Translations under genes and position numbers: made by a program
Shown: positions 46,207-57,259 of the stretch, piece by piece
Position numbering within the stretch: the stretch's first letter is position 1
How the letters are laid out: every line of letters begins with the position of its first letter
Assembly: GCA_001792895.1 (NCBI GenBank)
Contig: MARA01000006.1
Location: 682,001-746,000, forward strand
DNA length: 64,000 nt
Source: Lentinus brumalis
Taxonomy: Eukaryota; Basidiomycota; Agaricomycetes; Polyporales; Polyporaceae
Direction of reading: 5' to 3'
The notes under the pieces: model-generated
The model's database searches: none
Told to the model about the DNA's origin: nothing
The model's input: the letters and a program-made list of their open reading frames with translations, nothing else

Positions 46207-47076
46207 GTGTGAGCCACTGATGATGGTGTCGCAAACGTCGAACTCCTGGGTGTAACGTCGAGCTCGACGTTATCATGATTCATGATAACGAAAGTATAAC
46301 TACACGTGACATCCAGACCGCATTGACCGATTGAGGACTGAACGAAGTTGTAGCTGGTGGTACAGGAGAATGTATTGCCTGGATACTACGGTACACAGTA
46401 ATTCCGAAATCACGACACAAGACAAGATAGCGTTCCCAAGACACCACATGGCACGTACCGTTGTCCATACGAGACTCGCGTGTGGATAGGAGACGCGGTT
46501 GTACTCGGCACACCTTGAGATAATAACGAGTCAGCCAACGATGTCGTGTAACATTGAACAAGGACAAAAGGAACAAAAAAAGTCAGAGATCTTGGTGGAA
46601 AGGTAGTCTCATAGGGCGAACCCTCTGAAGTAGCAAATATTAAGATTGAACATCATTCGAAGAAAGAGCGTCGTAGCTTGATTTCGACTCAAAGCGCGAA
46701 CTCACCGGCAACATACGAGAACTTCCACACACCCAGTCATGGCTTGTACCCGCGATTTGAACGCGTTTGACGCGTCAGGAACGCGTGAGTAAATTCAGCA
46801 CCTTGTATATGGGTCAACGTTGCTGGAGTCGGCACGATTAGCAGCAGCACGGGAGAGAGAGCATTGAGGACAAGTCGACGCCACAGAGGCGGTAGGAACA
46901 GACATAGGCGCCTCACCTGTTGAGCGCCCTTATAGGCGGCAATAGCCGGAGCTGTACAGTACCAGTCACGGTGGCTGTCACAAGTTCCCGAGCGCGCCCT
47001 CGAGAAGGCAAGGACAAAATAGCGACGAGCTCGACACCGACGCCGACGCCGACCTACACGACCCACGCCCGACACC
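46207..47076. promoter_or_regulatory. intergenic; three MluI boxes upstream of RACK1
   Basis: Divergent spacer of 870 bp. Three ACGCGT hexamers lie close together at 46761-46766, 46770-46775 and 46781-46786, about 300 bp before the RACK1 start. The leader just before 47077 contains a repeated GACGCC(G/A) stretch. No gene is recognised. Confidence 0.5.
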
Positions 47077-48435
47077 ATGGAATCCCTCCGCTACCTCGGC
47101 TCGATGGCCGGCCACAAGGGCTGGGTCACCGCTATCGCGACGTCCTCAGAAAACCCGGATATGATCCTCACGGCCTCCCGTGGTACGTGCCTTGCTCTAT
47201 TTCGCGTCTTCGAGATGTCGGGGACGAGGTGCGCCATGATAGCATGTCGAGAATACTGATGCTTGATCTGGCGTGTAGACAAGACGATCATCGTCTGGCA
47301 GCTCACGCGCGACGAGGATCAGTATGGCTACCCGAAGCGCATCCTCCACGGCCACAACCACTTCGTCTCGGACGTCGTCATCTCCTCCGACGGCCAGTTC
47401 GCTCTCTCCTCTTCCTGGGACCACACGCTCCGCCTGTGGGACCTCAACACCGGTAACACGACCCGTCGCTTCGTCGGCCACACCTCCGACGTCCTCTCCG
47501 TCAGCTTCTCCGCCGACAACAGGCAAATTGTCTCCGGCTCGCGCGACCGGACGATCAAGCTCTGGAACACCCTCGGCGAGTGCAAATACGACATCAAGGA
47601 TGATGGCCACACCGAGTGGTGAGTGCTGTCGAGATGTTGTGCCCACTCAGGGATGGAACATGAACGTGTTTGGAACAGGGTATCGTGCGTGCGCTTCAGC
47701 CCCAACGTCTTGAACCCCGTCATTGTCTCCTGCGGTTGGGACAAGGTTGTCAAGGTATGTGTTCATCGCAATATCAATTTCTTCGGCTCGCCACCCATTC
47801 GGCTTTCGGTATGATGTTAAACATAATATTTGCTACTTCAGAGGGCTCACACCCTATGAGACTAATCTAAATCACCAAGATCTCTGACCTTCCGCTTTGA
47901 ATGATTCTTGAACGCATCTGCGCCTGACATTCGCTCACTTCCATTCTCTCCACACAGGTCTGGGAGCTCTCGAAGTTCAAGCTCAAGACCAACCACTACG
48001 GTCACACCGGCTACATCAACACCATCTCCGTTTCCCCCGATGGTTCCCTCGCTGCCTCCGGTGGCAAGGACGGCATCACTATGCTCTGGGACCTCAACGA
48101 GGGCAAGCACTTGTACTCGCTTGAGGCCGGCGACGTCGTCAACGCCCTCGTCTTCTCCCCCAACCGCTACTGGCTCTGCGCAGCCACCGCGTCTTGCATC
48201 AAGATCTTCGACCTTGAGAGCAAGTACGTAGCCTTATTGTGTCTTTGCGAGGATTTTCTTCTGACCGTGTCGCGTCTATCACAGGTCCATCGTTGACGAG
48301 CTCAAGCCTGACTTCTCTGAGAAGGCCGGCACTGCGGAGCCCCAGTGTGTATCGATCGCCTGGTCCGCTGACGGCCAGACGCTCTTCGGTGGCTTCACTG
48401 ATGACCTCGTCCGGGTGTGGACCGTCGTCTCATAA
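47077..48435 (+). CDS. cpc2: RACK1/Asc1 ribosome-associated WD40 protein
   Basis: Seven-bladed WD40 propeller bound to the 40S ribosomal subunit and a scaffold for kinase signalling. It starts [20 protein letters not shown] and reads [130 protein letters not shown] and [15 protein letters not shown], ending at 48435. Length and sequence match the family closely. Exons are 47077-47182, 47279-47618, 47679-47754, 47958-about 48223 and about 48285-48435. The 203-nt third intron is much longer than others in the window and carries a U24 snoRNA. Confidence 0.97.
47808..47892 (+). ncRNA. snR24: U24 box C/D snoRNA in RACK1 intron
   Basis: Inside intron 47755-47957. Box C is ATGATGT (47811-47817) and box D is CTGA (47884-47887). 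Two antisense elements characteristic of U24 are present: AATATTTGCTACTT (from about 47825) and AAATCACCAAGATC (about 47869-47882), with ACCAAGATC directly before box D. U24 guides 2'-O-methylation at neighbouring sites of the large rRNA. In budding yeast the same RNA (snR24) sits in the intron of ASC1, the RACK1 gene, so both sequence and host gene agree. The ends are estimated from the short terminal pairing (GG with CC). Confidence 0.88.
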
Positions 48436-48708
48436 GCCCCGTTCTACCCCTTCACACCTCGTACCTTATTTTGCGCACCGAGAAAAGTGCACAGCGCACT
48501 GCTGGGTAGTGGGCAGGCGGCAGTTGGCGGGACGATGGGTTGTATGTACGCTCGGCGGGATGTGTGTCTCTTACGCTTTACTGCATGTAGCCTCAAAATC
48601 TAAGCTTTGCTTTGCACACTCCATGCCTCAATGACGTGTATGGTGTGTGGTGCGCCTGCGCGTGTATCAATGTGCACAGTGTAGAGCTCAACTTCATCCG
48701 CGAAGGTA

Positions 48709-49950
48709 CTAAGGCGATGTCCATGGGTGTAAGGCGTCGTTTCCGAGCACACGCCGGACCAAAGTTTCGCTCATGGTCCACAACAGCTCACCACGCTCCT
48801 CGTCCTGCGCCATATCGCTCTCCGCACCGCGCACCCGAGGCGCAGACACATACGCGCCCTGCCAGTTCTCCCAATGCTCCTCTACCTCCGGGGCCGTGGC
48901 GGCCCACAACATGCCCAAGCACCCCTCTTCCGGGCTTCGTTCGAAGGGGGCCATGACGGCCTTCGCGGCGATACCTACGACGGGGCCGTATGCCTTCTGG
49001 AACTGGTGCGGACGCTCGGGGTGCACGGGCCCGGGATCGGCCGCGAGCGTGCGGATGGGCGTGCGCGAGAAGGAGAGAAGGCGGGCGAGGCGCTTGGCGA
49101 AGAGGAGGTTCGCGAGCTGCGCGCGGCCGTAGAGCGCGAGGGGCGAGGAGGACTCGACGGACTCGGGCGAGAGCTCGGCGTAGGTGATGAAGCACACTGT
49201 GCGGGAGGCGGCGGTGTGCATGATGGAGGCTTGGCAGACGATGCGGGGTGGTGGGCCGGTTGGTGAGGGTGATGGTGCGCTCGGGGTGGATGGTGGTTTG
49301 TCTGGCTTTGGGAGCGGCGCCAGTGGAAGGATGGGAGAGTATTCAGACGCGGTGCGGCGGAGTAGGGGGAGGAGACGGTTGAGGAGGAGGAAGTGGGCGA
49401 GGTGGGTGACGGCGAACTGCTTGTCTATTCCGTCCTCTGACAGTTGGAAGCTCTGGAGCCCAAGACCTGCCGTGCACACGACCTAGAGCACCAGTCAGTG
49501 AGTGCGCGGTCGGCCAACATGATGATGAGTACGCACAATGTCCAGTCGCTGTTCCCGCTGACATATCTCGTCTCCTACGCGCTTCACATCTTCCAGGCGG
49601 GCAAGATCACATTCAATTGCGTCTACGTCAGGGCGGGCGTCCTCATCCTTATTCCGACAGTACTGGCGGATGTGCTCGAGTGCGTCTGGGGCGCTGTCCT
49701 CCCTCGGCGAGAGGATGATAACGCGTGCCTTCGCGCGTGCGAGGGCTTTGGCGACTTCGAGGCCGACGTCGTACGTCCCGCCCGTCACCAATGCTACCTA
49801 ACAAAGGTGTTCATGCCCAGCACCAGCAAAGTGTGAAGTGGGTACTGGAGAGCTCACCTTGCCAGTGAGATCTGGTATGTCGTCGACATGAAAGTCCTTC
49901 GGTTTCTTCGGACAACACCAAGCATTGAAATTGAGCAGAGCGTTCTGCAT
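48709..49950 (-). CDS. short-chain dehydrogenase/reductase, atypical active site
   Basis: NAD(P)-dependent SDR family. The start at 49950 (MQNALLNFNAWCCPKKPKDF) leads through one intron into VALVTGGTYDVGLEVAKALA, the dinucleotide-binding turn, then RVIILSPRED and DAIECDLARLEDVKRV with the adenine-ring Asp. Exon 3 opens VVCTAGLGLQSFQ (in place of the usual NNAG) and continues DKQFAVTHLAHFLLLNRLLP. A Pro/Ser-rich insertion follows. The catalytic region reads LYGRAQLANLLFAKRL: the Tyr is kept but the Lys four places later (YxxxK) is Gln. DPGPVHPERP corresponds to the PG motif after it. Closest in layout to WWOX/retinol-dehydrogenase-like SDRs. With the Lys missing, catalysis may be altered or lost. 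Confidence 0.82.
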
Positions 49951-51055
49951 CCAGCTCTGCGCGTAGGGGACTCGGTGGGGTAGCGAGAGAACATCAGCGG
50001 CCCACCAGGAAAATAATTATACACTCCATGCTGTCGGTATCATGTTCGGAGGTTCGGAGGAAGTTTGTCACGTCCTCCCTCAGCGATCGGTGCCGTCGCC
50101 GCCGTCGCCGCCGACGTCAGCGAGGACACCCGCGGTCGGTCCAAATTGGGAACAGACATGCTCCTCCTGACACGACCCAAGATTGCTTACAGCGACCTCG
50201 ACAGCTTGGCAAAGATATCGCAAGGAACAACGCCAGCAATGCGAACTGTCTCTGAACAGGCTGGGCAGCCTGTCCAACGCGTAGATGACGTCCTCACCGG
50301 CAGTGGCGGAGACGGAAGGAACACGTCTTGAAGCTCCGTAGGGTTTGCCGCAGGAGCAGTACCGGCTCAGCGCTCAACAAAGGGCGGGGGACGTGGACAC
50401 TGGACAGCGTAGTCAAGAGGCTCAAAGTGAATGTTCCAAGGGGACTGGCGAGCGAATAGGAAGAGCGAGCAGGAAGAGCGAGCAGGAAGAGCGCATTTTG
50501 CTCACGTCGAGGTTGCACGCATTCTGGATCAAGCGCAAAATTGACATGCTGACATGGTCCAAGGAGGCTGAAGATACTTAGCACCTCGGCCGTGTGGAGA
50601 GCGTTGATATGGTTTTCGGAAAAGGCAGGTCCTGCACTTCGGTGACCATAGTAGTATGCAACGGCGCGCGTAAGTGATATAGAGTATACAGAGAGTAGGG
50701 GCCTGCCTACGAATCACACGGGAGATCATGACGATGGGGGATGATCTGAAGGTACTCAAAAGCCACGTCTGGAGTCGTGTGCAAGGTGCTTAGCCTCGTG
50801 GTCTAAGAGTCATGAACTTGAGAACGCACTGAGCAACTGGGAGGTGATAGGCAGACGATTACTGTAAGACGACGGACAACGCTGAACGGCTGCATGGTAG
50901 ACATCGCAATCCAGTACTGATGACTACACTGACAAGCTGCTCTCCAATCAAGCACTGCTCCTACTTACAGGTACATACATACCATTAGAAAAACAACCTC
51001 GCAGCCACGAAACGGCCATAAGAAGCGTACTTCCATGGTCCTCACGCAGGAATCC
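49951..51055. other. intergenic between SDR and GH45 genes
   Basis: 1.1 kb with no recognised gene. It contains the promoter of the SDR gene and the 3' flank of the GH45 gene, plus a 13-bp tandem repeat at 50460-50495. Confidence 0.5.
50460..50495. repeat. 13-bp tandem repeat
   Basis: GAAGAGCGAGCAG occurs twice in a row (50460-50472, 50473-50485), followed by a partial third copy GAAGAGCG. Confidence 0.85.
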
Positions 51056-52120
51056 TTATTCCACCAGATACCCAGAGCAAAGGAAAGACAGGACAAAGAG
51101 CGAGTAGAGCGGCAGCAACGAGTGGCCGATGTTCGGCACAGTCAGTGCGGAAGCATCTCCGGCCGAAGTCGCAGTGTCTGGCCTACACGAGATGCGTTGA
51201 TAATGCGGACAGTTGAAGATATACGTGGAGGACGTACGGGATGCCATTGTCGTCGGAGAAAGACGGACAGGTGTCGTTGGCGCTTCCCTAGTACGCGACA
51301 TCAGCGAAGACACGGGATTGAGAAGGAAGGTCATACCGTTGGATTGGCAGGACAGCATACACTTGAGCCGTCGTCAACGCTGCCTAGCGCTGAAGCCTTC
51401 TTCGCGCCAGCCCAGTTTTCGAGGCAATCAACAGTTTGGTATGTCACGTTCCACACTCCAAAGTCCTAGTGATCATGAGACAAAAGAATGTTGAAATTGA
51501 GGTTGTTCCACTCACGGTGTAACCTATGGTGGGGAGTTTCAGTCTACTGAACTACATATCCTAGACTGCGCGAGAGTCAAGCTCACCATAGAACGCCTCG
51601 TCAGATGGAAAGAAGTCGTCCGGTATGGCAACTGAAGGCCATGCAAGGTCAAAGTTGATGTACTGGCCACCCCTTCCATCCAGCGGCACCCGTTAGCCCC
51701 CAAACCCTCGGAGCTTGCCACAGCGACTTCAAAGAAGACGTACTGGTTGGGTTTGCCTGGGGTCGCCGAACACCACCCTGCCCCTCCGACAGGACACAAG
51801 TCTGTGACCTTCACAACGACACTCTTCGTCACGTTCGGAATGAAGGGTGGGCTGGCCGTGTAGGTGTTGAGTAGGGTGATCTTGAAACAACGTCCGCACC
51901 CAGGTCCGTACGCGGTGCTGCTACCGTACGCAAACTGACTCATCGCCACCGTCGGGTATCTGGTGCTGTCGCCAGTGCAGCCGCACGATGCGATGTATCC
52001 ATCCGGAAGGGTATAATGTGTGAGAGTCGCAGTGCCATCTGCGGGGTAGTCGATCCATTCCGTTGCCAAGGCCAGAGTAGAGACAGACAAGAGGTAGACA
52101 AGCCAGAGCATTGTGAGCAT
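51056..52120 (-). CDS. GH45 endoglucanase, subfamily C-like
   Basis: Secreted endo-1,4-beta-glucanase acting on amorphous cellulose and similar glucans. A signal peptide MLTMLWLVYLLSVSTLALAT (start 52120, or 52111 for the second Met) precedes GTATLTHYTLPDGYIASCGC, STAYGPGCGRCFKITLLNTY and SVVVKVTDLCPVGGAGWCS. The Asp in VTDLCP is the expected acid catalyst, and the Asn in LLNT is the partner residue described for the Phanerochaete enzyme. Downstream: GGQYINFDLAWPSVAIPDDF, DFGVWNVTYQTVDCLENWAG, GSSVCCPANP and ANDTCPSFSDDNGIP. An 8-nt exon (51516-51523) encodes GYT. After a Ser/Thr/Ala linker the protein ends in a hydrophobic stretch (LYSLFVLSFLCSGYLVE), as in GPI-anchored proteins. It has no carbohydrate-binding module. 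Confidence 0.92.
51516..51523 (-). other. 8-nt micro-exon of GH45 gene
   Basis: GTTACACC lies between acceptor CACCATAG and donor GTGAGTGG. It turns TTC TAT G| into FYGYT, matching the conserved YGYTDFGVWN of the family, and the next exon begins GACTTTGGAGTG. Confidence 0.8.
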
Positions 52121-52590
52121 TAGGGTATGTAGTGGGAGCGACGGCCGTGTCGAGAGCCCGTTCGACGCATGTACAGGGTGGAGAGATGTTATACCGCAGG
52201 GCTTGCTGCGCCGACCGACATGGAGGGAAGCAAGAGTATTTTGAACGAGAGCGCGGGAGCATTATTAGGTACCAGAAGATCCCATCATACCCACCGCTGT
52301 CGGGCAGGGCGGCCTCGAGGGAGGACAAGCTGTTCGCAGAAAGACGGAAAAAGCATGGTGCGTCGTCGAAGAGCAGGTCGCCAGCGTGGCAAGCGGCGAG
52401 TCAAGCGTTGAAGACGACGAGGAAGGCATGTCCGACACGCTGCGGCACCCCGGACCGTGCATAAGGCGGGACACAGCCACCAAAACCCGCGCCCTGAGCG
52501 TTGTTGTCATCATCGAACCACGACCCCGGCCGCGGCGGACACGACGACCTCTCCTCCTCCTCCTCCTCCTCCTCCAGCGCGACAACGATT
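52121..52590. promoter_or_regulatory. shared promoter region, GH45 / GCN5
   Basis: 470 bp between divergent start codons. A (TCC)n run spans about 52551-52575, just before the GCN5 start. No other element is recognised. Confidence 0.5.
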
Positions 52591-54973
52591 ATGAAGGTTC
52601 TATACCCTGCTTCGCACGATATACCCAGTCTTCCGGACTACCACCTGTCTCTCAAAATCGCTCGCCACTCTCGCTGTTCCGCCTGCTCTACATGCTTTGG
52701 TCTTCATCCTCCGACCGGCTGGCGAGTCTTCTCGGATGCGTCGGACGGGAGCGATTCGGACGACGATGGAGAGCCACCTTCAAAGTATCTTGACCGCTGC
52801 GGGTGCGGGCACGGCGTCTTGTCCCACGGCGCGGACATGTCGACCATAGGTCACGACGAGTGGGTGCGGAGAGGACGCGTTGCAGTGCGCTTGGATGAGC
52901 TTCTAGAGGTGAGTGCCCGTAAACGACCGACAATGACCTTTGTTCACAATTGTGCCTTTGCTTCGTTAAGGTACGCCCTTTCGTGCATTACTCCCGTGCG
53001 ATGTGCCCTTCATCCCCGCACCCCAGGACTCCGGTCGACTGCTGGACTTCGAGTACTCGGACGAAGACATAGACTCTCTACGCAAACAGATGGAGCTTTA
53101 CAAGCCCCCGTCACCCGCAAGTTCGTTGTCTGATGAGCTCGGAGCGTTGGGTGAGTTCGTTCCGGAACGCACATGCATACTCTATCTAAGTGCCATCCTC
53201 AGTGCCGTCATCCCCGGACAAGCCGCCACTGTCTCCAGCATCCTCATTCCTAAGCGACGCCATAGAACGACCGACCAAGCGACGGCGCATATCCGTTGAC
53301 TACTCATCGCTCAGCGAACAAGAGGACGATGATGATGACGAGGAGGAGGAGCGGCCACTCGCTGCTGCCCGGGTCACCAGGCCCACAAGAACATCAGCTG
53401 GCAAGAACAGGAATGGCGGCAGGCCAAGAAGCGGGAAGCAGAAGACGAGCATGAAGGCCAAGGCTCATACGGCTCCAGCGAACATCCCACCCCCTACTGC
53501 GGAGGAACGCGAGGAGATGCGGCCGACGAACGGTGTCAATGGCCACGACGCCAAGGTCAAGGTCGAGGACAAGATGGATGAGAGCCAGCTGTCGAGGTTA
53601 GCGACGGGCGTGACAGTCGACGATGCCGGCCCGGCGTCCGCAGCGGTACGGTAACCACCTGTTCATCTTGCGGTTGTACTGACCCGGTGCGCTTTTAGCC
53701 CACAGGAAAGCAGGAAAAGATGGCCTACGTCGAACTGCGTAAAGGCGTCATCCAGGTCGTCGCCGTAGAAAACGATCGACAACCGCGGTCATCAGTGATT
53801 CTCACTGGTCTAAAGACGCTGTTCCAGAAGCAACTCCCCAAAATGCCGCGAGAATACATCGCAAGGCTGGTATACGACACCAACTCGAAGTGTCTGGCCA
53901 TCATCAAGCGCGGGTACAAGGTCGTCGGTGGCATCTGCTATCGCCCCTTTCCCCACCGAGGGTTCGCGGAGATTGTTTTCTTCGCAACCGCTTCAATAGA
54001 CCAAGTCAAGGTGCGTCGTACTGTCACTTCCGTGTCCACCGTCACTCAACATACGACATACGGCCAGGGCTACGGTGGAATGCTCATGGACCACTTCAAG
54101 GCGCACATCCGCAAGACCTACCCAGACATGATGTACTTCCTCACCTACGCCGACAACTACGCCGTCGGGTATTTCCGTAAGCAGGGATTCTCCAAGGAGA
54201 TCACGCTAGATCGTGCCGTGTGGGCAGGGTATATCAAAGACTACGAAGGCGGTACGATCATGCAGTGCAAGATGCTACCCAAGGTGGACTACCTCTCCTG
54301 GCGCGAGACCACCGCGCAGCAGCGGGAGGCCGTGCTCAACAAGATCAGGGAGAAGAGCAAATCGCACATTGTCTACGACGGCTTGCCGCAGTTCCAGGAA
54401 GGCATGCCCGAGGGCGTCACCGTCGACCCCAAGGACGTACCTGGGCTCAGAGAGAGCGGTTGGACGCCGTCGATGCAGACCACGTGCGTATCTCCTCGTT
54501 GCCTAGCTACGTGCCGAGGACGTTCTTGACCGTGATTCAGCAGACCTGTTCGTCCGACAGGCCGTGGAGCCGAGCATACTGCAATGGAGAAACTGCTGTC
54601 CGATCTCAAGAACCATTCGTCCGCTTGGCCGTTCCAGACACCCGTTAACGCGCAGGAAGTTCCAGACTACTACGACGTTATCACGCATCCTATGGGTATG
54701 CTCTTATCCTCATAGTTTGCGTCCTGTGTCTCATCCGTCGCGGTACTTGCAGACTTTAGCACGATGGAGCACAAGCTCGAGACGAATCAGTACACGGACA
54801 CAGACGCGTTCCTTGACGATGCGCAGCTCATCTACGACAACTGCCGCATATACAACCCTGAGGATACCGTGTATCACAAGTGCGCAATTCGCCTCGAGAA
54901 GTACATGCGCGAGCAGATGAAGGTGTACGGGCTGGTTCGTAGCTCGAAGGTGAAGAGGGAGAGGGAAGAGTAG
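52591..54973 (+). CDS. GCN5: histone acetyltransferase GCN5 with bromodomain
   Basis: Catalytic subunit of SAGA-type complexes; acetylates histone H3 lysines in the nucleus. The start at 52591 (MKVLYPASHDIPSLPDYHLS) opens an N-terminal part with C29, C32 and C35 then RCGCGHGVLSHG (C70, C72, H74), resembling a short PCAF-N module. An acidic/Lys-rich linker follows (RPTKRRRISVDY, EEEERPLAAARV). The GNAT core shows REYIARLVYDTNSKCLAII, GGICYRPFPHRGFAEIVFFA with the catalytic Glu, and QVKGYGGMLMDHFKAHI with the acetyl-CoA loop split by an intron. Then DYEGGTIMQCKMLPKVDYL leads to a bromodomain (AMEKLLSDLKNHSSAWPF, DYYDVITHPMDFSTMEHKL, YNPEDTVYHKCAIRLEKYM). Stop at 54973. About eight exons. Confidence 0.95.
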
Positions 54974-55430
54974 CTCGAGGATGCCTGAGACGGGGACCTC
55001 CCGGGCTTTGGTTATTGACGACTCCGGGGTTCTTACGAGGGAATGTACAGGGGCCAGTGTAGCATCATCGTTTTAACTTTATCATGCTGTATCCTTATTT
55101 GTATATTGACTGTGTGCAGGACTCGTACATAGTACTCGATGCTCAATGCTGCGAGAGCGGTGTCACCGTTTCTGACTAGAATGGCTTTGTGTGTCGGTTG
55201 GTCGTATGAAAGTTCGTAGCACATAGTGGTGCACCGACACAGCATCGAGCTCAAGATGAACCCCGCCGGCCCAGTCTGCAAACTCCGAAACATTGATCAG
55301 AAGAAAACGACATGACTTGTGATTAGTCCGTATAAGCGTCATGAAGACATGCAATAATGATAGACAAGTCGGTAGATTATACTCGTCAGTTGAGAGGCAT
55401 TCCAGCCGCCATGGCCTGCGACACCTAGGC
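54974..55430. other. convergent spacer GCN5 / DUF4436 gene
   Basis: 457 bp between two stop codons. No feature is recognised. Confidence 0.5.
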
Positions 55431-57259
55431 TCAAGCCCAAGTCTTCCTCCGTCCTTCACCGGGTTGTTTCCAGTGCCAGCGAGGAATGTCATGTTCCGGG
55501 TCACGTAGTAGGAAGATGGCCGTCATGAAGATTGACTAGCACAAAAGTAAGCCATCGCACGTCTCTATGGGTGTATCAGTAAGGACGTACGCAGAATGTC
55601 AGGATGGCGAGGCAGGGAAGAAGTCCAATGAAGTCTGCGTTGTTCCAGTCACATCAGCAACGGCGGTAATGTCCTAGCAGTTGAAAGTTCACCCACCGAT
55701 GACCGCGCCTGTCATATGCAAGAGTCCGCAGATGTCAGTGCGAGTGTCTCTTCACAGCAAGGGTCCACGCACCGAAACCCTCGGGAGCGCCAGGCAGGGT
55801 TGCACGCAGCTGCGTGAATGCGAACAGGGTCCCCATAGGTAGAACGAGCACCCCAGATGATATGCCCTTCCCAAAGAAGACATTCAGCACACAGGTTGCC
55901 ATGAACGTCAAGGTGACAAGCCCTGGGATTTATTGCGTTAGACCAACCCGCCTGAGCACTCGATGGAGACTTACAGATCACGAGGACGATGAAGATGGCG
56001 TACAGCCTGACAACCGGTCCCCGAGTGACCTCGATGTTCTTGATGACGGTGCCGAAATTGTCAGAGATGTCTGTCGTGTTCTGGAGCTGGACGTTGAAAC
56101 CACTGACCAGGTAAATCAGCGACGGTGATATCTCCAAGTGCACTGAGCGACCTACACAGCGATACCAGTGGTCTTCACGATGGCTATGCTCACAGACTCG
56201 TTCGTCGCCGCCTGCTCCGCAAAGAAGACCAGCTGAGTGGCGTATCTACCCACATGTGAGTATCGTATCGGCATATATCGTAACACCACTCACTTGTCAT
56301 ACGGGTAAGACTGGAGCGTCCGGTGGGTGTTCGCGTTCGAGACCGCGACGTCCGTGCGGAAGGTGAGCGAACTCGGCCTTCGGTCGGTGTTGTTACTCAT
56401 TACGAGGACGTTAGCTCCAATGATGGAGAAGATGGGATCTGGCTTGACATTGCTTTGGGGACCTGGAGAATCATCCCGCAAAGTGTTCCTGACAACCACC
56501 GGTCAGCACTCTTGCATAGCCAGTTGTTAACACCCGGCTCACGCATCGAAGTAGACATCCACGTCGGGGCATCCGATGCGGACGCAGTCGTAGCGAATAT
56601 TCCAGTCGAGGGTCATCTGCTGGGCCGACGGGTCGATTGTCACAAGGTTCGCGGAGAGCTGGACCTATGGTAGACAAATGTGAGGTCAGGGCGCATACTG
56701 ACAGGTGTAGAGACGCGGTGGCACTCACGATAGCGTTGTTCACGCTGTCCGGATCGGCGATGTTGAACGTCCTCAGACGGAACGACCAACCGATTGCGAT
56801 ACTGCAGCAGACAATACTGACAAGCAGAAAAGCAACGAACCACACCCAGCGCACCCGGAGTCGGTGATACCACACATCGTAGTACGCTACGATCTTCTCC
56901 CACCTTGAAGGCGGAGTGGTGTCATTTGAAGGTGATTCCTCCCGTCTCAAATTTCCGTTCTTGGTGAAATTGTGGTTCAGACTCAGTGCTGCATCCGACG
57001 GACCGTACGGTAGCGGCGAAGCCATCGCAGAGAGTGCATCGTGGAACGAGTTGGGTGACTTCGCTTCTTCCGCGATCGTGCTGTCCGATAGCATCCTGTG
57101 GTGCGTAGGAGACAACGGCGGCCGTACTGCGGTGGCCTCGACTGCTCGGACGTATCGGGTCAGAAATGATGACGGCGTTGCTCGCTGATGTCCCCACTCA
57201 CCCGTCCCGTTCGGCGTATCAGACTTGCCGTGGCTTGCGGACATGTTGACTCTTGGCAT
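55431..57259 (-). CDS. DUF4436-type membrane protein
   Basis: Integral membrane protein of unknown function, of a family common in basidiomycetes. It starts MPRVNMSASHGKSDTPNGTG (57259; a second Met at 57244). The N-terminal cytosolic part of about 130 residues is Ser/Pro-rich. A first membrane helix follows (VRWVWFVAFLLVSIVCCSIA), then a luminal domain with NIADPDSVNNAIV, VQLSANLVTIDPSAQQMTLD, NPTRDDSPGPQSNVKPDP-like region and FRTDVAVSNANTHRTLQSYP. Later segments are YATQLVFFAEQAATNESVSI and GFNVQLQNTTDISDNFGTVI, then three more hydrophobic helices (VVRLYAIFIVLVI, LVTLTFMATCVLNVFFG, FIGLLPCLAILTFC) and a C-terminal end RDPEHDIPRWHWKQPGEGRR. Introns are short. Family assignment rests on the overall layout and the VNxxxV...DP.xxxM...W motif, so it is probable. 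Confidence 0.75.

Noticed and set aside
46735..46800. tRNA-like T-arm on - strand (CGCG-TTCAAAT-CGCG)
   Set aside because: No matching acceptor stem or A box at the correct distance; the pairing comes from the ACGCGT repeats.
47183..47278. Second snoRNA in RACK1 intron 1 (ATGATAG and CTGA)
   Set aside because: The boxes are only about 20 nt apart and there is no rRNA antisense element that I recognise.
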